Positions 57,766-64,000 of a DNA stretch of 64,000 nt are shown one piece after another. The first letter of the stretch is position 1; each line of letters starts with the position of its first letter. The stretch comes from Cupriavidus taiwanensis (GTDB lineage Bacteria; Pseudomonadota; Gammaproteobacteria; Burkholderiales; Burkholderiaceae). The DNA is taken from contig NZ_LT977070.1 of assembly GCF_900250075.1 (NCBI RefSeq), forward strand, positions 2,302,734 to 2,366,733, read 5' to 3'. The translations under genes and the position numbers were made by a program. The notes below the pieces were generated by a model. That model made no database searches, was not told the DNA's origin, and worked only from the letters and a program-made list of their open reading frames with translations.

Positions 57766-58098
57766 TTAGAACGGCAGCTTGAAGCCCGGAGGCAGCGGCA
57801 GGCCCGAGGTCATCGAGCCCATCTTTTCCTGCGTGGTGGCCTCGGCCTTGCGCACGGCATCGTTGAAGGCCGCGGCGACCAGGTCTTCCAGCAGGTCCTT
57901 GTCCTCGCCCTCGGCCAGCAGGCTGGGGTCGATGGTGACGCGCTTGACGTCGTTCTTGCAGGTCATCACCACCTTGACGAGACCGGCGCCGGACTGGCCC
58001 TCGACCTCGATCAGGGCCAGCTGCTCCTGCATCTTCTTCATGTTTTCCTGCATCTGCTGGGCCTGCTTCATCAGCCCGGCGAGTTGACCTTTCATCAT
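57766..58098 (-). CDS. ybaB: YbaB/EbfC nucleoid-associated protein
   Basis: The 110-residue DNA-binding protein forms tweezer-like dimers. It shows the usual start [20 protein letters not shown] and [20 protein letters not shown], and ends with [12 protein letters not shown], the family's common C-terminus. Two adjacent ATG codons are possible; the first (58098) is 9 bases from AGGAG. It lies between dnaX and recR in one transcript. Confidence 0.97.
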   Translation of the reverse strand: MMKGQLAGLMKQAQQMQENMKKMQEQLALIEVEGQSGAGLVKVVMTCKNDVKRVTIDPSLLAEGEDKDLLEDLVAAAFNDAVRKAEATTQEKMGSMTSGLPLPPGFKLPF

Positions 58099-58161
58099 GA
58101 TGGAATGCTCCTGGATTCGGTAAGAGTTCGGTGACGGAAATTCAGTAACGCCAGTCGCCGC

Positions 58162-60486
58162 TCAGGCGGCGCGCGGCTGGATCGAGCCTGGCACGATCTG
58201 GCCGCCGAAGTCGCGCAGCAGCCCCTGCACGAAAGGATCGGCCTCGATCGCGGCCTCGGCCTGGCGCTGGCGTTCGGCACGGGCCTCGGCATCGGCGGCG
58301 GCGGCGGTGACCGTGACCCCGCCGACTTCGCAGAGCACGCGCACCGGCTCGCCGAAGTGGTCGGACAGCGCCTGTTGCAACCGGTCGGCGACGCCGTTTT
58401 CGCCCAGCGCCGCGACCGGGATGCGCAGATGGAAGGTTCGCCCGACCACCTGCGTCAGCTCGCTCTGGTAAGCCAGTTGCTGCGCCAGGCCCTTCAACGG
58501 CAGGCCGGCTGCCAGCACCGGCCATGCGCCGGTGAACACCGGCGGCGTGCCGTCCTCGCCCGCGGCGGGCGGGCGCGGTGCGACGAATTTGGCGGACTCC
58601 GCCGGCGGCGACGGCACGGCAGTCCCCTCGCGCGCTGGTTCGGATTCGCGGGCCGGGGCCGATGCCTGGCGGGCGGCGCCGTGGCGCGGCGCGGTGGCGC
58701 GCGGTGCGGGATCGCTGAAGCCGTAGTCGTTGTAGCCCGGATCGTTGTCATAGGGCCCGATCACCGGCAGGTCGGGCGGCAATTCCTCCCACGGCGGCAC
58801 ATCGCTGCCACCCGCGACTTCCCACGGCGGCACGGATTCTTGCTGCGGTTTGGCAGCCACGGGGCGTGCCGCGGGCGCTGCCGCCGGTGCGGGCGGCTGC
58901 GGCGCCGCCGGCCGCGAAACAGGGGCCGGGGCCGGTGCCGCAGCGGGACGGCTCGCGGCTACGGCCGCGGGGGCGCGCAGCGGTTGTGCTGGCGGCCGCT
59001 GTGCAGCGGCCGGCGCGGCGGGCATGGCCGGCGCCGGCGCCTTGCGGGCTCCGCCGCGGGCAGCGGAAGCCTGGCGCGCGGCGGCCAGCGCCGCGGCCGC
59101 GGGCGACATGGCGCCGCTTGCCGCGCGCGCCGGCGCGGGTTCGGCCGCGGCAGCCTGCGCCGACGCGGCGGCAGGCCCGGCCACGGGCGCGGGTGGCGCA
59201 ACCGTGGGCGGCATCGCGGCTGGCGCCGGAGTGGAATCGGTAATGGAGGCAGCGGGAGCAGCCGGCGCAGCGGCGGCAGTCGCCGCCTGGCTTGCCTCGG
59301 CCGCTCGCGCCGCGGTCGGCATGCCGGCGCTGCGCGGTCGCGCGGGCGCCGCGCCGCCGCCCTGCCCGGTCGTGGCGGCCGGTTCGGACGACGGCCGGAA
59401 TGCCAGCATGCGCAGCAGCGTCATGGTAAAGCCGGCGTACTCGTCCGGGGCCAGCGCCAGCTCGCTGCGGCCAAGGTTGGCGATCTGGTAGAACAGCTGC
59501 ACTTCCTGCGCGTCGAACACGCCGGCCAGGCGCCGCACCTCGTCGGCTTCGGGCCATTCGTCCTGCACCGAAGCGGGCACGGCCTGCGCCAGCGCCACCT
59601 TGTGCAGCAGCGAACCCAGGTCCTGCAGCGCGCCGGCAAACGACAGGCTGCGATCGGCCATGGCATCGGCGATCGCCAGCATGGCGGCGCCGTCCTCGGC
59701 GGCCAGCGCGTCGAGCAGTTGCACCAGGTAGCCCTGGTCGATCGCGCCCAGCATGCCGCGCACGGCTTCCTCCGACACCTGCCCCGCGCTGTAGGCGATG
59801 GCCTGGTCGGTCAGCGACAGCGCATCGCGCATCGAGCCATGCGCGGCCTGGGCCAGCAGCCGCAGCGCGTTGCCGTCGTGGGCAATGCCTTCCTGCGCCA
59901 GGATATGGTCCAGGTGCGAGACGATATGTCCCGGCGGCATCTGCTTCAGGTTGAACTGCAGGCAGCGCGACAGCACCGTGACCGGGATCTTCTGCGGATC
60001 GGTGGTGGCGAGGATGAACTTGACGTGCCCGGGCGGCTCTTCCAGCGTCTTCAGCATGGCGTTGAAGGCGTGGTTGGTCAGCATGTGCACTTCGTCGATC
60101 ATGTAGACCTTGAAGCGCCCGGCAGTGGGAGCGTAGACGGCCTTGTCCAGCAACTGGGCCATTTCGTCGACGCCGCGGTTGGACGCGGCGTCCATCTCGA
60201 TGTAGTCGACGAAGCGGCCGCTGTCGATTTCCTGGCAGGCCTTGCACTGCCCGCACGGCTCGGCGGTGATGCCGCCGCTGCCGTCAGGGCCGGTGCAGTT
60301 CAGGGCCTTGGCCAGGATCCGCGACAGCGTGGTCTTGCCGACCCCGCGCGTGCCGGTGAACAGGTAGGCGTGGTGCAGCCGCTGTTGTTCCAGCGCGTGC
60401 GTGAGCGCGCGGACCACGTGCTCCTGGCCGACCAGCGTGGTGAAATCCCTGGGGCGCCATTTGCGCGCTAGAACTTGATAACTCAT
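58162..60486 (-). CDS. dnaX: DNA polymerase III subunits gamma and tau
   Basis: The clamp-loader ATPase. The 774-residue protein has Walker A GTRGVGKTTLSR (45-56), a zinc site of four Cys (NCTGPDG and CGQCKAC), DEVHMLTNHAFNAMLKTLEE and the AAA+ lid domains in the first 370 residues. About 270 residues of Ala/Pro-rich linker follow, then the tau domain that binds the polymerase and DnaB. No A-rich slippery heptamer was noticed, so a short gamma form by frameshifting is not predicted. It is co-directional with ybaB and recR. Confidence 0.96.
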   Translation of the reverse strand: MSYQVLARKWRPRDFTTLVGQEHVVRALTHALEQQRLHHAYLFTGTRGVGKTTLSRILAKALNCTGPDGSGGITAEPCGQCKACQEIDSGRFVDYIEMDAASNRGVDEMAQLLDKAVYAPTAGRFKVYMIDEVHMLTNHAFNAMLKTLEEPPGHVKFILATTDPQKIPVTVLSRCLQFNLKQMPPGHIVSHLDHILAQEGIAHDGNALRLLAQAAHGSMRDALSLTDQAIAYSAGQVSEEAVRGMLGAIDQGYLVQLLDALAAEDGAAMLAIADAMADRSLSFAGALQDLGSLLHKVALAQAVPASVQDEWPEADEVRRLAGVFDAQEVQLFYQIANLGRSELALAPDEYAGFTMTLLRMLAFRPSSEPAATTGQGGGAAPARPRSAGMPTAARAAEASQAATAAAAPAAPAASITDSTPAPAAMPPTVAPPAPVAGPAAASAQAAAAEPAPARAASGAMSPAAAALAAARQASAARGGARKAPAPAMPAAPAAAQRPPAQPLRAPAAVAASRPAAAPAPAPVSRPAAPQPPAPAAAPAARPVAAKPQQESVPPWEVAGGSDVPPWEELPPDLPVIGPYDNDPGYNDYGFSDPAPRATAPRHGAARQASAPARESEPAREGTAVPSPPAESAKFVAPRPPAAGEDGTPPVFTGAWPVLAAGLPLKGLAQQLAYQSELTQVVGRTFHLRIPVAALGENGVADRLQQALSDHFGEPVRVLCEVGGVTVTAAAADAEARAERQRQAEAAIEADPFVQGLLRDFGGQIVPGSIQPRAA

Positions 60487-60605
60487 GGCGGCGATTGTAG
60501 CAAAAGGCGGCCCCGCTCCGGCCGCCCGGTGGCTGGCCCAGCGTCTTTATCCGGGCCCGGCGCCGGCGGCCCGCGCCGGTGGCCGCCGGCCGCCCGCGGC
60601 GCGGT

Positions 60606-63092
60606 TCAGCCGCATTCGCCGACGTAGCCGCAATTGGCGCATTTGGCGCAGCCGTCGACCTTGTGCAAGGCGTGCGCACCACACTCCGGACAAGGCTTGC
60701 CGGTGCCCACGCCGGGCACGCCGGGCGCCGCGCCGGGGGTGCCGGCCAGGTCCTCCCCGGCCGCCAGCGCCAGTCCGCCGCCGTCGCGCTGCGCCAGCCG
60801 CGCGGCCAGCGCCGTCACCGGCACCTGGCCGCCGTCGGCATCGAGGAAGCCGCGCTTGATCAGGATGCGCTGCAGCGCATAGCCCAGCGCCGCCACCTCG
60901 GAATCATGGAAGCGCGGCACCTCGGTGCCGTCCTGGCGCACCAGCGTGCCGTAGCGCACCGTGCCCTTGTCCCACACCACGTTGCGCATGTCGGCCAGCG
61001 CCTTGGCCACCGAACCGCCCGAGCGCGCCACCATCGACAAGAGCCGCATGGTCGAGGTGATCCATTGCTGGCCCTCGCTGCGCTGGCCCGCCGGCATGAA
61101 GAACTCCACCGGGCGCTCGATCTCCACCGGCCTGCCTTCCACCACACCGGCGACGCGCATGAAGTTGACGGTCAGGTAGACGGTCTTGTGGCCCTCGTAG
61201 GTCAGGTATTCGACCTTGGACGTCACGCCCTCGAGGTCGCCCACCGGCCGGCTGCCGAACGGGCGCACCAGCGGGTTGTCGTCGGCCGCGGGCACGGCCG
61301 GCGCGGCGGGCGCCTCGACCGACAGCACCGCGCCCAGCACCGAGTTCGGCCGATACGTCGCCAGCCCCTTCAGACCGGCCTTCCAGGCCTCGAGGTACAG
61401 GTTGCGGAAAGCTTCGTACGGATAGTCCTCCGGCACGTTGACGGTCTTGCTGATGCTGGTGTCGATATAGGGCTGCACCGCTTCGAGCATCCGCATATGG
61501 TCCAGCGCCGACATCTGCAGCGCGGTGACGAACGCGTCCGGCAGCTGCGCCATGTCGGCCCCCATGTGACGGTAGAGCCGCCAGGCATGGTCCGCCACCT
61601 CGAAGCTGCGGTAGCTGTTGTCCGGCATGCGCTTCTTGCGGTTGTAGGTCCACGAGAAGGCCGGTTCGATGCCATTGGACGCATTGTCGGCAAAGGCCAG
61701 CGTGATTGTGCCGGTGGGCGCGATCGACAGCAGGTGCGAGTTGCGCAGCCCATGGCGGCCAATGGCCTCGCGCACGGCCTCCGGCAGCCGGCTGGCGAAG
61801 CCGCTCTGCAGGTAGGCGCCGGCATCGAACAGGGGAAAGGCACCCTTCTGCACCGCCAGCTCGGTCGAGGCCAGGTAGGCCTCGTCGCGCATCCGTTCCG
61901 AGATCCGCGCCGCCAGTTGCCGCGCCGGCTCGGTGTCGTAGCGCAGGCCCAGCATCACCAGCGCGCTGCCCAGCCCCAGGAAGCCCAGGCCGACGCGGCG
62001 CTTGGCGTGGGCCTCGGCCTGCTGTTCGGGCAACGGCCAGAAGGTCACGTCGAGCACGTTGTCGAGCATGCGGGTGGCCACGCGCACCACTTCGGCAAAG
62101 GCGTCGAAATCGAATTCGGCCTGCGGCGTGAAGGGCTGGCGCACGAAGCGGGTCAGGTTGATCGAGCCCAGGCAGCAGCAGCCATAGGACGGCAGCGGCT
62201 GCTCGGCGCAGGGGTTGGTGGCCTCAATGCGCTCGCAGTAATAGAGGTTGTTGTCGGCGTTGATCTGCGACAGGAACAGGATGCCCGGCTCGGCATGGTC
62301 ATAGGTGGCCTGCATGACCTGGTCCCACAGGTTGCGCGCCGGCACGCGCCGGTACACCCATTGCCCGTCGTCGCGGCGGTACGCGCCGGCGGCGATCATG
62401 TCGGCGCCGGGCTCGGCCTCGTGCACCAGCTCGACCTCGGCATCGGCCTGCACCGCCTGCATGAAGTCGTCGGTGACGCCGATGGAGATATTGAAGTTGC
62501 TGAGCTCGCCCTTGTCCTTGGCGTGGATAAAGCTCTCGATATCCGGATGGTCGCAGCGCAGCACGCCCATCTGCGCGCCGCGGCGCGCGCCGGCCGATTC
62601 CACCGTGGCGCACGAGGCGTCGAACACCTTCATGAACGACACCGGCCCCGACGCGCGCGAATGCGTGGCGCGCACCAGCGCCCCGGCCGGGCGGATCGCC
62701 GAAAAGTCATAGCCCACGCCGCCGCCGCGGCGCATGGTTTCCGCGGCCTGCGCCACCGCGGTGTAGATGCTGGGGCGGCCATCGCGCGGCTCCGACACAG
62801 AATCCCCCACCGGCTGCACGAAGCAGTTGATCAGCGTGGCCTGGATGCCGGTGCCCGCCGCGGAATTGATTCGTCCGGCCGGCACGAAGCCGTTTTCCTG
62901 CGCCCACAGGAAGCGCGCGCTCCAGGCTTCGCGCTGGTCCTCGGGCTCGGCCTGCGCCAGCGCGCGCGCCACGCGCTGCCTGACCTCGGCGATGCTGCGC
63001 TCTTCGCCCTTGGCGTATTTCTCGAGCAGGACTTCGGTGGAGATTTCCTGCGGCGCCAGCGCGCCGCGAATGATCTGGTCGTTTGCGTTCAT
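60606..63092 (-). CDS. nrdJ: Adenosylcobalamin-dependent ribonucleotide reductase (class II)
   Basis: Makes deoxyribonucleotides with or without oxygen, using vitamin B12. The 828 residues show the radical-reductase core: INCFVQPV (first redox Cys), [15 protein letters not shown], the radical site and finger-loop [20 protein letters not shown], and [21 protein letters not shown]-terminal zinc-ribbon CPECG / CAKCANCG with the terminal Cys of GECG takes part in reductant transfer. The ATG at 63092 matches the family start. No cobalamin riboswitch is visible upstream, in the gap to the divergent 4.5S RNA gene. Confidence 0.95.
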   Translation of the reverse strand: MNANDQIIRGALAPQEISTEVLLEKYAKGEERSIAEVRQRVARALAQAEPEDQREAWSARFLWAQENGFVPAGRINSAAGTGIQATLINCFVQPVGDSVSEPRDGRPSIYTAVAQAAETMRRGGGVGYDFSAIRPAGALVRATHSRASGPVSFMKVFDASCATVESAGARRGAQMGVLRCDHPDIESFIHAKDKGELSNFNISIGVTDDFMQAVQADAEVELVHEAEPGADMIAAGAYRRDDGQWVYRRVPARNLWDQVMQATYDHAEPGILFLSQINADNNLYYCERIEATNPCAEQPLPSYGCCCLGSINLTRFVRQPFTPQAEFDFDAFAEVVRVATRMLDNVLDVTFWPLPEQQAEAHAKRRVGLGFLGLGSALVMLGLRYDTEPARQLAARISERMRDEAYLASTELAVQKGAFPLFDAGAYLQSGFASRLPEAVREAIGRHGLRNSHLLSIAPTGTITLAFADNASNGIEPAFSWTYNRKKRMPDNSYRSFEVADHAWRLYRHMGADMAQLPDAFVTALQMSALDHMRMLEAVQPYIDTSISKTVNVPEDYPYEAFRNLYLEAWKAGLKGLATYRPNSVLGAVLSVEAPAAPAVPAADDNPLVRPFGSRPVGDLEGVTSKVEYLTYEGHKTVYLTVNFMRVAGVVEGRPVEIERPVEFFMPAGQRSEGQQWITSTMRLLSMVARSGGSVAKALADMRNVVWDKGTVRYGTLVRQDGTEVPRFHDSEVAALGYALQRILIKRGFLDADGGQVPVTALAARLAQRDGGGLALAAGEDLAGTPGAAPGVPGVGTGKPCPECGAHALHKVDGCAKCANCGYVGECG

Positions 63093-63245
63093 GTATTGGC
63101 TCACCACGTGTGCGGGTTGGTGAATGGTCGGGCCAGCGCGGCGCGCATCGCCTGCGCCAGATCAACCCGGCGCCATGGCGCGGGCAATGACCCGCGCCCG
63201 CCAAGGGCATTCGATGCAAATTCTGCGCGGACGCGCGCTCTGGGG
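63093..63245. other. Divergent intergenic region between nrdJ and the SRP RNA gene
   Basis: About 150 GC-rich bases holding the promoters of both. No protein gene, no B12 riboswitch core and no clear NrdR box was found. Confidence 0.4.
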
Positions 63246-63251
63246 TACAAT
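63246..63251 (+). promoter_or_regulatory. Probable -10 box of the 4.5S RNA gene
   Basis: TACAAT eight bases before the predicted RNA 5' end; the -35 is weak (TTCTGC, 63221-63226). Confidence 0.5.
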
Positions 63252-63256
63252 GCCGC

Positions 63257-63358
63257 TCGGACGGGCCTCCTCGCATGGTGGCGCGGTCAACCTGGTCAGG
63301 TCGGGAACGAAGCAGCCACAGCCGTTTTCCGCCAGTGCCGAGGGTCAGGCTCGTCCAC
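63257..63358 (+). ncRNA. ffs: Signal recognition particle 4.5S RNA (small bacterial type)
   Basis: The RNA part of SRP, which with Ffh targets membrane proteins to FtsY and SecYEG. The conserved domain IV stretch GGTCAGGTCGGGAACGAAGC is at 63296-63315. The ends pair: GGACGGGCCT (63259-63268) with AGGCTCGTCC (63347-63356). The length of about 100 nt fits the small SRP RNA. Its GGAA tetraloop is closed by a G-C pair where E. coli has C-G, a compensated change. The exact ends are estimated. Confidence 0.93.
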
Positions 63359-63549
63359 CTCACACTTCCCTTCCGCAGTACCGCTTCCCGCTTATCCGTC
63401 TACGCTACGGCACGCCACGCAGCATCCCGCGCGCCAGCGGCTAGCGGCGCCGTCCCTGTCACTTTAGTACAGCCGGGCCGCCACCGCGCGCGCCATGCGC
63501 CCCATTTTGCGCCGATTCCGCTGCCCTTGCCGGCGCGCCGCGCCAGCCT

Positions 63550-64000
63550 TCAGAACAGCGAACCCTGTTGCGGAACCGGCGGCGCCAGGCGCTCGGCGGG
63601 AATCCATTCGCCCTCGGCGGTAGCCACGCCCGCCTCGACGCGCTTGCCCGGGAACATCGGCGCGATCGCCGCCGCGTAGCGGCCCAGTTGCGCGCGATAG
63701 GCGGCGTGCTCCTGCGGCAGCAGGCGCAGCTTGTAGTCGACGACGACGACGCGGTCGTCGAATTCCACCAGCCGGTCGATCCGCAGCAGCCGTCCACGCG
63801 CGTCGTACAGTTCAACCTCGTTACGCGCGCTGCATGCATCATGCGCCGCCAATAGCGGCGCCAGCGCCGGAGCACGCAGCATTGCGGCCACCGCCGCCAG
63901 CGCCTCTTCCACCTGTTGCCGCCAGGCTGACCGTGCCGCGTCGGTGTGCGCGCCGGTCAGCGGGAACCACCGCAACACCGTATCGATCGCGGGCACGCCG
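63550..64000 (-). CDS. PD-(D/E)XK nuclease C-terminus of a RecB/AddA-like helicase-nuclease (cut by right edge)
   Basis: The visible 149 residues (the rest lies beyond the window) contain a RecB-type nuclease core: RIDRLVEFDDRVVVVDYKLR, where Asp and the DYK give the PD-(D/E)XK motif, and a downstream QLGRYAAAIAPMF, the QhxxY-like motif of this family. Such domains end UvrD-like DNA helicases acting in double-strand break repair. The stop follows PQQGSLF at 63550. The N-terminal helicase part cannot be seen, so the exact subfamily is uncertain. Confidence 0.8.
   Translation of the reverse strand, partial: GVPAIDTVLRWFPLTGAHTDAARSAWRQQVEEALAAVAAMLRAPALAPLLAAHDACSARNEVELYDARGRLLRIDRLVEFDDRVVVVDYKLRLLPQEHAAYRAQLGRYAAAIAPMFPGKRVEAGVATAEGEWIPAERLAPPVPQQGSLF

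Noticed and set aside
58162..60486. Programmed frameshift in dnaX giving a short gamma subunit
   Set aside because: No A-rich slippery heptamer was noticed in the GC-rich linker region.
63093..63245. Cobalamin riboswitch upstream of nrdJ
   Set aside because: No B12-box-like sequence was found in the short leader.

Overview
The window is GC-rich chromosomal DNA with the gene content and order of a betaproteobacterium of the family Burkholderiaceae. Cupriavidus or Ralstonia is most likely, judging by the arrangement ndk-rlmN-pilF-rodZ-ispG-hisS-yfgM-bamB-der-hfq-hflX-hflK-hflC-hisZ-purA, the surE-pcm-nlpD-rpoS block, a Bug/TctC-type receptor gene and a class II ribonucleotide reductase. It is mostly core genome. 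I see no insertion sequence, prophage, CRISPR array or integrase.

Layout. 1-3.5 kb: nitrogen control, with ntrB (cut by the left edge), a small secreted DUF4124-like protein and glnA, behind a sigma-54 promoter with NtrC-type sites. 3.6-9 kb: a rhodanese, a MoaB/CinA-like protein, an EI24 membrane protein, and a three-gene set of secreted beta-propeller, polysaccharide deacetylase and membrane fatty-acid hydroxylase. 9-15 kb: hrpA and argA, divergent from a 23-bp gap, then yggX. 15-18.4 kb: rpiA and tal (pentose phosphate pathway), then cobB and rlmB. 18.5-21.3 kb: rnr and a tRNA-Leu(CAG), divergent from overlapping promoters. 21.5-22.7 kb: an Rrf2 regulator and an NAD(P)-binding protein, each behind a copy of the same operator-like box. 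22.7-40.2 kb: the long minus-strand series from ndk to purA and a phosphoribosyltransferase, covering tRNA/rRNA modification, pilus and cell-shape proteins, isoprenoid and histidine-tRNA enzymes, outer-membrane assembly, ribosome GTPases, Hfq and the FtsH regulators HflKC. 40.5-43.8 kb: Bax-inhibitor-like membrane protein, rlmD and an EEP-family phosphatase/nuclease. 43.8-48.4 kb: surE-pcm-nlpD-rpoS-exonuclease. 48.6-57 kb: the most accessory part, with a quinone oxidoreductase, a SsuABC-like ABC transporter, and a LysR/CoA-transferase/HMG-CoA-lyase-like/Bug cluster that looks like an acid uptake and degradation module. 57-64 kb: recR-ybaB-dnaX, nrdJ (B12-dependent RNR), the 4.5S SRP RNA, and the end of a RecB-type nuclease cut by the right edge.

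How the genes work together. Most blocks are classical co-transcribed housekeeping sets with very short gaps or 1- to 8-base stop/start overlaps: TGATG at 7053-7057, ATGA at 38597-38600, 44637-44640 and 54788-54791, and an 8-base overlap at 37821-37828. No clearly novel multi-gene defence or mobile system is visible. The best leads are a palindromic -10 element that may drive two leaderless divergent mRNAs (hrpA/argA), duplicated Rrf2 operators, the propeller/deacetylase/hydroxylase set, and the CoA-transferase/lyase module. Functions are assigned from recognisable motifs and gene order only; no database search was possible.
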